Shown: piece after piece, positions 22,148 to 33,689 of the stretch
How the letters are laid out: each line of letters begins with the position of its first letter
How positions within the stretch are numbered: the first letter of the stretch is position 1
Assembly (NCBI RefSeq): GCF_021462225.1
Contig: NC_061812.1
Location: forward strand, 37,435,175 to 37,499,174
Direction of reading: 5' to 3'
Length of the DNA stretch: 64,000 nt
Source of the DNA: Girardinichthys multiradiatus
Taxonomy: Eukaryota; Chordata; Actinopteri; Cyprinodontiformes; Goodeidae
Notes under the pieces: model-generated
Database searches by the model: none
What the model saw: the letters and a program-made list of their open reading frames with translations, nothing else
Told to the model about the DNA's origin: nothing
Translations under genes and position numbers: made by a program

Positions 22148-23855
22148 AGACTAACACTGTTAGATGAGAGAAAGAGATGGATGGGTAGAAGGCTGGGGGA
22201 TGGAGGTTTCAGGGAGGGAAACCAAAACTTTCTCCACTAACTACCTTTGACTTGAACCAAACCTATGTCTGGGAGCTTGGGGATGAAGGCAGTGAGCACT
22301 TTTACACCTTGTTGTCACTATAGCAAACTACAGGCAGGAAGGTAATGAAGAAAGAGGGTATAATACTTAAAGAGCTTTACAACATGATAGAAGCTGTCCA
22401 AACAAGAACAGTTTTTTCTGCTGCAAGAGGTTTGGTAAAGACTGGGAGAAGCAATATCTCCACCATCCTGACACATGCATTGGATCCCTACCCAATCCTA
22501 CACAATGTCAGTGCTGTCTTTGAGGCTGGCATCTTTTCACAGCTCTCCAAGTGTGGATATTTATATTTAACTTTGCATGACACGACCAAGCTTTTATGCA
22601 GCAATTAAGCTCTGACCCGGACTTATAGACTGGTGACGAGGCCCGACTCTAGCCCCCTAGACAACAGCATTTACTTATTATTTAAGAAGCTTTAACAGTT
22701 TTAAAAATTTTTTAGGAACTCACATCCAGGCAAGGTTAGTTACTAATTAATAATAAGCAAAATAGGAAACTGAGAGAAAGTCCAAGTGTTGAACGAGAAT
22801 ATACATATTAAGTACTACTTAATTTGTACATATAATCTGTCTCAGGGCAAAAGAAGGCATGTTTCTGTCTATTATACTCTACATTCTACCAAAGAGCATT
22901 GCTTGTGGGAAACAAAGCTGTTCAAAGCTGTAGGTTTGATTTAAAAAAAGGGAACTTTTACTCCATTCTCAGAAGTAAAGACGAGAATCTTTCAGGAACT
23001 AACTTGTGCATTCTCTCAATTGAAGCCCTTTTTTCTGATCCACATTCCTCTGTGTTTGATTACAGCTAATGTTTATCTCTCACTCCTTCATTTGGTTTCA
23101 CAAATCAAACAAATCTACTTACAATCTTGTACCGCGAAAGACACTCAATAAAAGCCCATGTAATTATTGTGACAGCCTATGTTATGTGTTTGCGTCAGTG
23201 TGTGTTATATCATTCAGGTGACTTTGAGTCAATTCGTCCCATTGCCAATTTGTCATTTTGTTCCAAAAGGTTGTCACTTAACCTGTTTCTACTTCCATTT
23301 TGTTTCTGAAAAAAACCAGGTCATTATTCAATTGGTTTCAGTTTGTGTCTCTGGGTTAATAATAAAGGGTGTGATGAGATTTTGTGGTATGAAATCAGTA
23401 CCATATTAAAACACCACAATATTTATGGTCAAAATGAAGCCTATGTCTCAAAGCACTATTCTGTTGCTGTCAGCATGTGACTGTCTGGTAAGATTAGTCT
23501 ATGTTATTGTCATGAAGGACTTCAAATGAGATTTGAAAGTGTTTGTTTAAGCCAGTCATTCTGTTGTATCTATGTTGAAAGTACTTATTTTGAAGTAAGA
23601 AAGGAAGTAATTATTGAGTTGCCTTATTATGCTGTCAAAGTCTGCTCATAATTATTCATCCAACGCCTGTGGCAGAAAGTTAATTTTACCTAAAAACCTT
23701 GGGTACAAAAAGACCAAAACCGCATAAGTACAAAAATGCAAAGGGGGCGAAATGACCAGCATCCCATTGGCCCTACGGACCCATTGCTTATGGTTTCTTA
23801 CATTCAACATACAGTATATGGGGCACAAACAAAACAACTGTAGTGTTGGTACTTA
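21625..23855. other. No recognised gene, 2.2 kb
   Basis: It contains a C run near 22040-22049 and the TG microsatellite at 22108. The open frame at 22345-22608 has no recognisable domain. Confidence 0.4.
22108..22147. repeat. (TG)n microsatellite
   Basis: A pure TG run of about 16 units (22108-22140) followed by an imperfect ATGTGTA end. Confidence 0.95.
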
Positions 23856-24008
23856 GAAATACTGTCAGCTGTTTTGATGTTAATGAAGCTATCAACAGGT
23901 GTGCTAAAGGAGCAACAATAAGACAACCTCCTATACAGAAATGGTTTTGCAAGTGGAGGCCAAGGGCATTTGTTTTCCCTCCTCATTTTTTGACTGCTTT
24001 CAGTAGTT

Positions 24009-24287
24009 TTGCATCTGACCAGGATCAGTGTCACTACCGCTAGCAGGAGGCGACACCTGGACCCTAAAGCGGTTGCACAGGCATTGCAACTCCACCATGA
24101 TTGCACATCAATATTTGCCATTGCCCAAAGGTTTGCTGTGTCTCCCAGCACAGTCTCAAGAGCATGGACGAGATTCCAGGAGAAATGCAGTTACTATAGG
24201 ACACCAGGACAGGGCCATCCAGGACTGGTATCTGCTCCTTTGTGCAAGGAGGAACAGGATGAGTACTGCCAGAGGCCTACAAAATGA
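24009..24287 (+). pseudogene. Tc1-E transposase N-terminal part
   Basis: This 92-residue frame encodes the DNA-binding end of a Tc1-type transposase. It shows RRHLDPKAVAQALQL (first helix region) and RFAVSPSTVSRAWTRFQEK (recognition helix with the linker). It ends in sequence unlike the family (EEQDEYCQRPTK) after a frameshift; the true continuation, including a segment reading TARGLQNDLKRANGVNVSA, is in the overlapping frame to about 24390. No first catalytic aspartate is present. Family proteins are about 340 residues. Confidence 0.65.
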
Positions 24288-24360
24288 CCTCAAGCGGGCA
24301 AATGGTGTGAATGTCTCTGCCCAAACTATTGAAAACAGACTTCATGAGCATGGCCTGAGG

Positions 24361-24441
24361 ACCCGACGTCCTCTAGTAGGACCTGTGCTCACTGTCTGGC
24401 TCATGGACAGTGAGCACGGAGCCTACTAGAGAACGTCGGGT
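24361..24441. repeat. Inverted repeat inside Tc1-E
   Basis: Arms 24361-24396 and 24406-24441 pair over 36 bp with 4 mismatches around a 9-base loop (TGGCTCATG). A TCGGGTCCTG unit follows as a short tandem repeat at 24436-24455. The right arm copies transposase sequence in inverted orientation, so this arose by local inverted duplication and is not a family TIR. Confidence 0.9.
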
Positions 24442-24689
24442 CCTGTCGGGTCCTGTGCTCAGTGTCCGGCTCGTGGAGCTCGACTGGCATCAACTGGCAA
24501 GCTCACTCTGAGCTTGTGACAGATGTGAAAGGGTCTTGAGAAGCTGCGCAGTATTGTTCAGCATGATCGGTTTGGCGGTTTCCTAACACACACCTATTCC
24601 ATGCCAGTAAAGATATCCAGCATGACTCTTTTTCCAACTGAGATCTGATAGGATTTCAAAGTGTTCCTAATTATTTAAAGTGGTGTATT

Positions 24690-27600
24690 TGGTAGTGGTG
24701 GGACATGGTTAAAAATGTTTATCTCATTAGAACAGGCTTTAATCTCATTTTAGTTTATCTGTAATTAATCAAAATGAATGAACATCCCTCTGCTAATATT
24801 TGGCCAACTGGAAGGACTCTGACATGTCTTAATGCCCAAAGCTGATTTGCATTTTAGTGACACTCTTTGTTGAAGCTAACCAAGAATGGTGGGGACATTG
24901 TGATGAAGGTAAGAAAGAGAAAACTGAGAAAAACATAGGTTAACAGCAATCAATACTCTAACTGAAATATTAAATAGCATCACAATTCTGGATTTTGCAT
25001 TTTATTGTATTGTGCAATGCCACCTATTACCAACACACACTTTATGTGGATAGCCACCGGCTGTTGGTTCACTAAGGTAGTAAGAACAGGAGGTGGAGGG
25101 GGATGGGGGGTGTGCTGGTAGAACTCACGAATTGTGTTAATACTAATCTTACACAGATTCTGAAAATATGCTAATGCAAATATGGTGGAAGCAAAAAACT
25201 GATCATGATGTAAAGGCTCAGAAACATTTGCAAGTCACTGTTGTCTCTGTATGAAACTGGTCTCTACCAGCCATTGTGAAAGTACAGAAGCAGCACTTCG
25301 TTTAATCACTTGTAAGATAACCATGGTTGTTATGTATTGTTGGGATCAATGGTCTAAAAACAAAAGTGATAAAACAGTAAAGAGAAGTTTTCATTATATA
25401 CCGAGAATCAGAAGAAGTGAAGGTGAGCAAACTTTGCAACTAAGCATCGAGCGTTGACGTGTGTGACTGGCTCCAGAGGAAACACAAGCCTTTAAAACAC
25501 GGCACTGATTTGCTCTGATAACGTTATTAGTGGTAAGGACATTTTCAAATGTTTCAAACAAGAACCAAACTGTGAAACTGTCAGTCAATAGTGTATTGAA
25601 CTGGTTGATGTAAAATATATACTTTGTAGACAAACCTGCCGACTTGTATGACAGATCCAACTCAGATTGGGCCAATACCTTGAGGCATGACTTACACAGC
25701 AACTCCCTCAGAAACTGACCACAAAAGGAGCATCTATTTAGCTAACATAAAAAGGTACAGGCTTTGTCAATGATATTATGTATCTGCAATCAGATTATGC
25801 AGTAAGGGTAGTTTGATGAATAATATATATATGAAAATGTAGCTGTTTTGTGATAGTAATGATTAATATTGAATTTAGAAACTATATTGCATTATAATTA
25901 ATAAATAAAATACCAAAAACTAAAGTCTGATCAATCCAAGTCATGATGGTGTAAACGTATGTAGCTACAAAATGTAGATGTGCAAATGTACACATTTCTT
26001 CTTGATAAAAGTGCCCAAATACTTCAAGGAGAGGAGTTTCTCCACAGTGTAGGTACATTTTTGTGAAAAAATTCACAATGTCTACATAGGTGACTGCTGG
26101 GAGCGAACCTAACTCTGCTGGTATTTGTCCACTTCATATGGATCTACCGATTAAAGCAATCTTTGCTCCATACCTTTTTAAGGCTACATCTAAATTGTCG
26201 TTGTAATGCACTCCAGCACTTAAAAAAGCCATGACAAAAAAAAAAAAAAATGAATAAAAGCCGCGGAAATGCTTGCTCGTAATGCATTTCCTATGTAACA
26301 CCGTTTACCAGTATAGTATTAACATGGCACATTTACGGAGTCACTTACTTCCGGTCCGGTCTGGTGGGAACTATCTATAGATTTGGCAAAAACACGGCAG
26401 GTGGGCACAATGATCCCAGACAGCAGGGGGTTAATCTCTATTCAGCTGGTGCTTAAAGTACTGAAAGACAGTTTGTAAAACAGATTGACAAAAAGAGACA
26501 GAGCCTGAAAAAGAGGACTTGTGGCAGGTAGCAGAACATTCAATGACAGCGGTAGAGAAACATGTTGGAGGAGTCAGAAGGCTGTAATGGTTGGAAGATG
26601 ACTTGTTAAGAACCAGACCCATCTAAAAGCTGTGATTGTATGAAGCCAAGTCAAACAACACACACAGACACACACATACATATACAGAAACTCAAAGAAA
26701 ACAATACAGTCACCCTCAGCATCCTGAGTAACATTAACTAGGGTATTCTAGATTCAATTGTAGAATATGCCAAAAATGATTGAAGATCCACCCCACCCAA
26801 TTCATTGAACATGATACCAAGGTGGCTACAACATTTGTTTTCCATTTGCACATACAGATGATTAGCAAGTCGCTAGCACAGAACTGACTGGAGATTTGAT
26901 TTGGTTTTGTAAAATAATAAAATAGTTGTACTGCAATAAAACAACTGGAAAATGGTCAGTGAATTTCATGATGACACTTTGTTGACATTTGATTCTAAAA
27001 ATGTTAAAAAAGTTATGTTAGAGAAGTTTTAATATTTAGACAACCCAATGTGTAGTTGTACTTCAATGCAATGTAGAAGCACACCTGGTGGGAAATACTT
27101 TCAAACCAAACTGAAAGGGCTGAACCGAAAACTTTAGGTAAGAATACATGTGCCATCACATCCCTGGTTAAAAAAAAAAGACAAATAAAGAATCTCATAC
27201 TAAAAAAATGCTGGACTTCTGAAACTTATCATGTGTGGTGGCAAGACAAATTTGGTCCTAGGTCCCTGCACCCAGTTTTTTGCAGCACCAGACAGCCGCC
27301 ACAGTTTTAACGTTTTGAAATCCTACCCTGACTGTTTTGGTGTTTAGTAGGTTCAGGTTTCTCTTAGCCATTCCCTAACTGATGTAGATGAATGCACTTT
27401 TGTCTTTCATCAATGGCAAATTCTTTTATATTTCCCCTTTTTGAAGCCTCACTAAAGAAATGGGTCTTTAAATGGCAGAATAACCCAGGGAAACAGGAAC
27501 TCATGGATTACTAACTAAAGGTTCCTCAACACTATGACCAACATAAAGTAAAATATAAATAAATAATAAGCTTGTTTAGGGTGAAAATAATGTTAGTAGC

Positions 27601-28635
27601 AGTGAGAAAGAAAAAAAATAAAGAAAATTATTTCATAATCTGGGATTTTTATCCCCTCTGAATAAACATGCTTTAGTTAAAGGTATTTTTAACTTTTTTC
27701 AGTTTGAGACTGTGCTGAATTTATTTAAAAGCATTTTCTGGATCACTTAGAGAGTTGTCTGAAATGTAGGGGGTAGAAAAAACACGTAGCTTTGGTGTCT
27801 GTTCACGACCATGTTGAACAATTCCAACACCTGACCGCCCCCTCAGCTTTAATAGATTTTTTTTCAAGTAATGGTTGTTTTGCAGACAGTATTCACTGCA
27901 AGTATTCAAGGAAAACCAAAGATGGCTGGTTATCCAATTTCAAACTATTCAAACACATGCATGAAAATCCACTCTAAAACACAAGGGTGTGCAAGGACAT
28001 CTGCAGCCATCCAAGGCTGTTTTACCTCAAAATAAAAGACATGACGAAAAACTGACAGCTTTGGAAGAAAAAAAACTTAGCTCTTTTTGAATTTAAACGT
28101 AAAGTGTTTTGTCCACTGTTATGTTGTACAAAGTGTACTTAGAACTTCTTTACTGTGAATTAAATTAAATTAATGAATCTTACAACCTCCTTATAATTTC
28201 TGCTGTTGTTTGCTGAAGCCATACAAAATAAAGTTTAAATAAATGTTTTATTTCCAGTTTATAGATGTTCCTGTTTGTTATTCTGTGATTGGGCTTTAAG
28301 TTCACGGCAGAGAAAGCACTGAGCAGTGTGCCTTCAAATAGGACAGACAGAGGTGAAATTCTGTGGGCAGCATTATAAAAGAGGGGACAGTGAAGAAAGA
28401 CATCCACCAACCCCGTCCTACTTTGCACCACATTTTCCTGTTTCTCTGGCTGCTCTGGTCTTTTAGCATTGGCTAGTGAAAAACTGGCTATCAGCAAAGT
28501 TCAGGCAATAAAGCCAAGTCAGTTCTGCAACCTCTTAATTCAGATATTGCCTCTGAAGCAGTGCCAATATCAAAGAACAGAATATTGGACAGCAGAAATA
28601 CAATTTACACTGCAAGCAAAGATGACTTTTGAAAG
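24690..28635. other. No recognised gene, 3.9 kb
   Basis: Contains a CA-rich run (26657-26686), poly-A tracts (26237-26250) and, at 27335-27560, a stretch (GCCATTCCCTAACTGATG and following) that vaguely recalls a Tc1-like element but could not be confirmed. No supported coding region was found. Confidence 0.35.
26657..26686. repeat. (CA)n-rich imperfect microsatellite
   Basis: CA repeats with GA and TA interruptions. Confidence 0.8.
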
Positions 28636-28639
28636 TATA

Positions 28640-28760
28640 CACATTGAAATTGTCACAATATCTCTTCACACTTCAATGTTTTTTTATTGGATTTTATGTG
28701 ACAAACGACACAAAAAAGTGCACAATTGTGAAGAGGATGGAAAAGGAGACATGTTTGTCC
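28640..28760 (+). mobile_element. Tc1-D terminal fragment
   Basis: The stretch TTGGATTTTATGTGACAAAC, with a following GTGAAGAGGATGGAAA, resembles the subterminal repeat of Tc1-D (compare 32470-32545 plus and 31745-31825 minus). No transposase sequence follows. Confidence 0.5.
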
Positions 28761-29040
28761 ATTATTTTTTCTAAATACAATTCCTGAAAAATGTTATGGT
28801 CAAGACCGCTAAACTCGAGACCAAATCAAGACAAGACCAAATCAAGACCAGAGGCCTCATGTACGAAGCGTACTTACCCACAAAAACCTTGCAACGCAAT
28901 GTTTTATCCACGACTTGGCATGTACAGAAATGAACATTGCATGAAAGTGTGCAAAAGCCACGTAAACTTTTTAAATCGGCAATAACAAACTACAGAGAAC
29001 AACAGAGAACTAAACCCAGCACAGCTGGAGGACATCCCTG

Positions 29041-29274
29041 ATGGAAGAAGTCGAAGGTGTTTTTTTCAGAGATCATACTGAACTGCTGACACATGATGAT
29101 GCATGGCTTATTGGCCGGTTTAGATTGCCCAGAGCAAGTATTATGGAGCTCTGCACGGAGCTGGCCCCAGCGTTACAGAGGGAAACCAGGAGGAACCAGG
29201 CGTTGCTAGTGCAGTTCAAGTTCTCACTACGCTGCGATCCTTTCAGTCGGAGCTTTTTAGATGAAGCTGACTGA
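29041..29274 (+). pseudogene. Harbinger transposase N-terminal fragment
   Basis: The 77-residue frame starts at a genuine ATG. It contains DDAWLIGRFRLPRASIMELC followed by TELAPALQRETRRNQAL. This is the characteristic amino-terminal helical region of PIF/Harbinger transposases and of the domesticated vertebrate HARBI1 (the I-x-x-RFR-L-x-x-I-x-x-L pattern with a TRR basic patch). After residue 56 the frame is shifted: the overlapping frame reads VQVLTTLRSFQSELF, which fits the family's next segment. A stop follows at once. The DDE nuclease domain is missing. The fragment looks like a decayed transposon gene and is too short to be a functional HARBI1. Confidence 0.7.
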
Positions 29275-29433
29275 AATGTCGGGTATTTAACTGTTATCCT
29301 AGAGCCGGGCCATGCAAGCCATATGGGACAGCCTCATCCGTATGTTGCTCAGATAAAGTTTTCCCAAACTGTGGCTCTCATTTGCAGTGAGGAGCCGTTT
29401 TCCAAATGTAATCAGAGCCATAGACTGCATAGA

Positions 29434-29692
29434 GGCGACTGTGGCTCAGTAGGAAGAGTAGTCGTCTTGCAATCAGAAGGTTGTGGGTTCCATTCCAGCT
29501 TCCTCCTGCCATATGTCGATGTGCCCCTGGGCAAGGCACTTAACCTCAAGTTGCCTACTGATCTGCGTATCGGTGTATGAATGTGTGAGCATTAGTGAGT
29601 GCGATTGGGTGAATGTGGCTCTAGTGTAAAAGCGCTTTGAGCGGTCTGTATGACTGGAAAAGCGCTATATAAGTTCAGTCCATTTACCATTC
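29434..29692 (+). mobile_element. tRNA-derived SINE inside Harbinger
   Basis: The head shows a perfect A box TGGCTCAGTAGG (29442-29452) and a B box GGTTCCATTCC (29486-29496). The body has CTGGGCAAGGCACTTAACC, and the 3' part has AAAGCGCTTTGAGC, AAAGCGCTATATAAG and TCAGTCCATTTACC. This tail is common to percomorph-type SINEs and is thought to come from a LINE. It differs from the SINEs at 9096 and 14700, so a second SINE family is present. It lies within the Harbinger element and is therefore younger. Confidence 0.85.
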
Positions 29693-31016
29693 ATACTGCC
29701 ATAAGGGCCCCATCTTTTGGAAATAGAAAGCATTTTTATTAAATATATGTGCAACCTATCTGTTATGTGTAAATGTGTCTCACAAATTCAATGGCATGTT
29801 GGCCTCCTCAACTCATGATCCCTTTATGCTATAAAAATAATTATAATTATTCTAATTATAATAGTCATGTTGCACGATGGCTAGCTTCTAGTAAATTTTT
29901 TGTTAATTTGTTTATGCGGTGTCCTGAATAGTTTTAAAGCTATAAAGTACTTCACACAGTGTGTGTGGTAACAGTCATCCTAATAGAAATTTGGGAGGCA
30001 TATTCACGCCGTTACAATGATCAGTTAGACAGCGCTGTTTGGATTTGATACAGACATTGTAAAACTAAACGGGTTCGAGCTGACAAATGTTTTATTTTCA
30101 GTCAGGTTTGAGTCGCTGATGTCATTCAAGAGGCCGCTGGTTTGCTGAAATTCACTACCAGTATCCCTTGTGGTGTGTAGACACAATGTCTCTTAGCGTT
30201 TTTCCATCGAATGGAACCGGTTTGGTTCTTCAACTGTCACAGCACCATTGCCATGGTTATTTGGACACGTTCTGGGTGTCTTCTGGTTATTTATACTACT
30301 TTGCATATGTATTTATGGCCGGAGACTGGGTGGTCAAAGCTTCATGTGCAGCTGTGCAGAATTCACCACAAATTGGAATGTATGAAGGCTACGTGTGCGG
30401 TAACATGTCTACGCACAGTTTCATTCATCTGAATTTTTTTGTGCGGCACAAGTTTCTGAATTTCTCCCTACTGTCAACTTCTTTTATGAAACTGCGCACT
30501 CTTTCATACATGAGGCCCCAAGACTTGAGACCAAGGTGAGACCAAGTCCATGACCAAGACAAAACCATTAAGAGAGCATTTTTAAGACTATTGCTGTAAT
30601 CATGTTGCGAGTATTGCTAACATTTAAAGACAAACTGAATATGGCAGCTTATTAGCAAGTTGACCTATAAAGTTGCTCCAGACTTACTGGTGTGCCAGTT
30701 AGGCAGTAAGCAGACCCATAACTACATATAACTTGTTCAATATATCTGACAAGCTGTTAACGAATTCAAAAAACTTACCAAACACCTCTGAAGAGCGGGT
30801 ACATCCAGCTAAACACAAATTAGCTAAGTAATCCAAGTAATACTTAAATTAACTAAGTATTAGCTACAGGCAATTATATATTTATGTGTTTGCACTGGAA
30901 AACCTTTTTCCCTCTTGAATCCTCATTCATGTCAGCTTCTTCAAGATTAAGAATTTGAAAATGTGGGCTCAAGACTGGTCTTGACCTTAAACAAATGAAC
31001 ATGATTTGACCTATGC

Positions 31017-31897
31017 ATTTTAGCTCTGACTCTATGACTAGGGTTATTGTCCAGACGATGAACCTCCATCCCAGTCTACAGTCTGTCCCAGCTTCTAGGT
31101 CATCTTTTAGGATTGCCCTTTACTTAGATCTGTCCAACCAGGGGTACGTCAAGGATGTTTTTCTTCCTTTCATCTTTGACCAACTTCCCTGTGTCAGGGG
31201 AAGAATATTTCCACAGCGTGATACTGCCACCAAGTTTCAAAATGAAGAGGTTCCACATGTAGAATTTGTACATGTAAACCAGAAAGCTTAATTTATTTCT
31301 CATTTGACCAGAGTGTCACCTACACTAGGCAAATATAGGAGACGTGACAAAAACACGTGAGGTGAGGTGTGCAACTAATGATTGTCCTGATAACTGATGT
31401 TTGAAACTGAGCTCTGAATCTCTGCTGCTCCTCCAGTTACCATGGTCCCCTTGGCTACTTCTCTGATTAATCCTCTATCTAAATTGCCTGTCAGTTTAGA
31501 CTGATGGCCATACTCTTTCAATTTTCATATCTTGTTATCTAATGTTCTCTAACCCAAACCTCTGAGACCTCAAAAGAACAGTCGTAGTTATACTGAAGTT
31601 AAATTACACTTAGGCAGAGTCTGATTACTAATTGGGTGACTTCTGAAGATAACAGGCTGAACTGGATTTTATTTAGGGGCATCAAAGTAAAGGTGGATGA
31701 GTGCATAGGTACATCACTCATTTCATATTGGTATTTGTAAAAAAGATTCCAAAACCATGTTTCCTTCCACTTTACAATTATGTGTTATTTAGTGTTGGGC
31801 GAGCACATAAAATCCCAGAGAAATTCAGTACTTTGAAGTCTGTGGTTGTAACATAAAGAACTGTAAAAAGGTTTGTGAATACTTTTGCAGGACTCTG
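31017..31897 (-). mobile_element. Tc1-D element remnant, minus strand
   Basis: The reverse strand shows Tc1-D blocks in order: GATGAACCTCCATCCCAGTC (31058), a decayed catalytic region around 31190-31240, GCTCCTCCAGTTACCATGG, and the 5' subterminal region with TTGTGTTATTTAGTG... to CTCTG at 31897 followed by TA. The transposase is riddled with gaps. The copy at 19590 is oriented the same way. Confidence 0.65.
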
Positions 31898-31899
31898 TA

Positions 31900-32415
31900 A
31901 AGATGTTTTGAACAAGTCAGACTTTAATGTAACTGATTTGTAGATAAATGTTAACCACAAATGATTTCAGTTATTTTCAGAGGAGGATTCATTCAATCAT
32001 GTTGCTGACTAAAGAAATGTAGAAGTGCAGCTCAGCAGAAGTTGCTCATCAACAAAAATGTATGTTGTTAAATCATTATTACAACATCTGGGGGTGAACA
32101 GGAGGCTGCAGCAGCGTTCATCTTGATAGTGTGGTGTTGCACAATCGAGAAAGCAGGCAACTACATGTAGACCCGTCTAGAGATGGACATTTCCAGATTC
32201 TCCCCAACTGTGTTGACATGAACTTACGTGCCGAGACCTCCAGGAAAAACGTACAACAAACCGCGAGCCAAAGCGGACTGAAAGCCATTTGAATTTCAAA
32301 AACAACATCTGTTCTGTCTCTGGTAGGCTTTTGTTAGTCACATCACAAGACAGCAGCACAAAAAAACTCAGTGATATATCTGATCTACAAGACATCTTGA
32401 GCTAATACAGTAAAC
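31900..32415. other. No recognised feature
   Basis: Spacer between two Tc1-D copies. The minus frame at 32177-32395 carries no known motif. Confidence 0.4.
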
Positions 32416-32418
32416 ATA

Positions 32419-33299
32419 CAAAGCCTTGCTAAATTTTCAAAACTCAATTTCACATGTTTTTACAATCACAAACCTAAATGTGTTTTATTTTATGTGATAT
32501 ACCAACACAAATTAATGCATAATTATGAGGTTGAAAAAGATGCATGGGTTTCCATTTGATACAAATAAAAATCTGAACAGCGTGGGATGCATATTTATTC
32601 AGGACCGTTTAAGTGGATACCCCTAAATAAAATCAGCGCAACCTATTTCTAAGATCTGTAGCCCATGTGTAGGGATCTGCTGGCTGGAAAACCTCATCAT
32701 ACATTCCACAAATGTGGTTTCTGACATAAAAGAAGCTTTATCTGCAGTTTGCCAGAAGCCAGGAAGGTAATGCAACAAACATGTGGGAGAATATGCTCTG
32801 GTCAGATAAAACTAAAAATGAATTATTTGTTTTGTTGCAGAAAATGAACACATCCTGAACAAACCAACTCCGACTGTGAAACATGGTGGTGACAGCATTG
32901 TGCTCTTGGGTTGCTTTTCTTCAACAAAGAAGCTGGTCAGACTTGATGGGAAGATGGAGGGCACAAGACCTATTTCACGTTAGAAACTGTGGCAAGAATT
33001 GAAAATTGCTGTTTACACAGACTATGCAATCTGATTGAGATTAGGTTATTTTGCAAAGAATGATGGGCCAAAAAACAAGTCTCTGGATGTTTAAATTTGT
33101 TAGAAACACCCCAAAGTTCTTGGAGCTTTAACTGAAGCAAAAGGTGGTTCTACAAAGTATTAACTCAGGGAGGCTGAATACAAATGCACACCAAACTTCA
33201 GATTTTGATTTGTAAAACAATTTCCAAAACCATTAGTCATTTTCTTTGAAAATGTCATAAACTGTGAAAAACAGATATGAACCCTTTAGCAAGGTGCTG
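32419..33299 (+). mobile_element. Tc1-D element remnant, plus strand
   Basis: Both ends are recognisable: AAAGCCTTGCTAAATTTTC at the left after TA (32417-32418), and TTTAGCAAGGTGCTG at the right. Internal blocks include AACATGGTGGTGACAGCATTG (about 32880-32900), which corresponds to the transposase VKHGGDSIVL-type region, and AAAGGTGGTTCTACAAAGTA (about 33141). The amino-terminal half is missing and stops are frequent. The right target TA has become TT. The copy is inverted relative to 31017-31897. Confidence 0.65.
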
Positions 33300-33560
33300 T
33301 TTATATCTACACATACATATAGGATATGTTTTAAACTCTGAGGTAAATTCCTTGTTCTGATCTTTTGAATCTTCACAGACTGACAGCGGTGTTTAGATAT
33401 TTTGAGAATTGCTCCATACTACCGTTTACAGCATGGCCTTTCAGGACATCTGCACTTCAGAGAAAATATCGAGATCTGCTTCAGTTCTTGCATAGTTACC
33501 TCATTTATATAAACAAGCAAACATTTAAATCCATCTGCGTCCCGGGTTGACATCCTTTAC
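33300..33560. other. No recognised feature
   Basis: Short spacer between Tc1-D and the candidate exon. If that exon is real, this is the intron downstream of it. Confidence 0.3.
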
Positions 33561-33689
33561 CAGAGGTTTCATGCAAGTGGCAGATGTCTTTGTTGATCTT
33601 CTGGATCACGAACACAATGAGCATACAGACTCGAGCGCAGACCCATGTAAACAAGTGGCCGATTGACACGGGCTTCTTCTCTCTTTGCA
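33561..33689 (-). CDS. Candidate coding exon, membrane segment
   Basis: On the minus strand, 129 nt lie between an acceptor-like ATCTTTAG and a donor-like CTCTG|GTAAAG. The open frame reads QREKKPVSIGHLFTWVCARV, then CMLIVFVIQKINKDICHLHE, giving a hydrophobic stretch of about 18 residues flanked by a basic amino side, as in a transmembrane segment. Codon third positions are rich in C and G, unlike the AT-rich neighbourhood. The exon starts in phase 1, matching the phase 1 end of the candidate at 51247-51352, so the two could be successive coding exons about 17.6 kb apart. The polypyrimidine tract is weak, and the frame is also open upstream to 33753. The protein was not recognised. Chance or a decayed repeat remain possible. 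Confidence 0.4.

Larger units (their letters stand above)
23858..24685 (+). mobile_element. Tc1-E element, internally deleted
   Basis: The plus strand carries part of a different Tc1-like element. Residues 1-92 of the frame from 24009 include the helix-turn-helix segment FAVSPSTVSRAWTRFQEK. The frame then shifts, and remnants of the following region (24230-24400) lie in another frame. The catalytic core is largely missing. A fragment around 24480-24580 (including TTGTTCAGCATGATCGGTTT) is next to the 3' end. The end reads AAGTGTTCCTAATTATTTAA...TGGTG, with TA at 24686-24687. The left end at about 23858 is truncated or unclear. The copy is non-functional. Confidence 0.7.
28853..30517 (+). mobile_element. 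PIF/Harbinger element, non-autonomous
   Basis: The terminal repeats read GGCCTCATGTA at the left (28853) and TACATGAGGCC at the right (ending 30517), with further imperfect pairing inward. Inside is the start of a HARBI1-like transposase gene (29041-29274), then a SINE (29434-29692). The rest of the transposase is not recognisable, so it is deleted or eroded. The expected 3-bp target duplication is not evident. The region 29700-30500 has no coding signal. Confidence 0.65.
28796..30990. repeat. Repeat with inverted ends hosting Harbinger
   Basis: The left end TGGTCAAGACC (28798-28808) is inverted at the right as GGTCTTGACC (30978-30987). Related GACCAA-type units occur inside both ends (28815-28850 and 30519-30565), immediately outside the Harbinger termini. 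This suggests an older TIR-bounded repeat into which Harbinger inserted. The family is not recognised. Confidence 0.35.

Noticed and set aside
27335..27560. Additional Tc1-like remnant
   Set aside because: Only a vague resemblance in phrases such as GCCATTCCCTAACTGATG. No coding motif or terminus could be confirmed.
29436..29500. tRNA gene on the plus strand
   Set aside because: This is the tRNA-like head of a SINE with a LINE-type tail.
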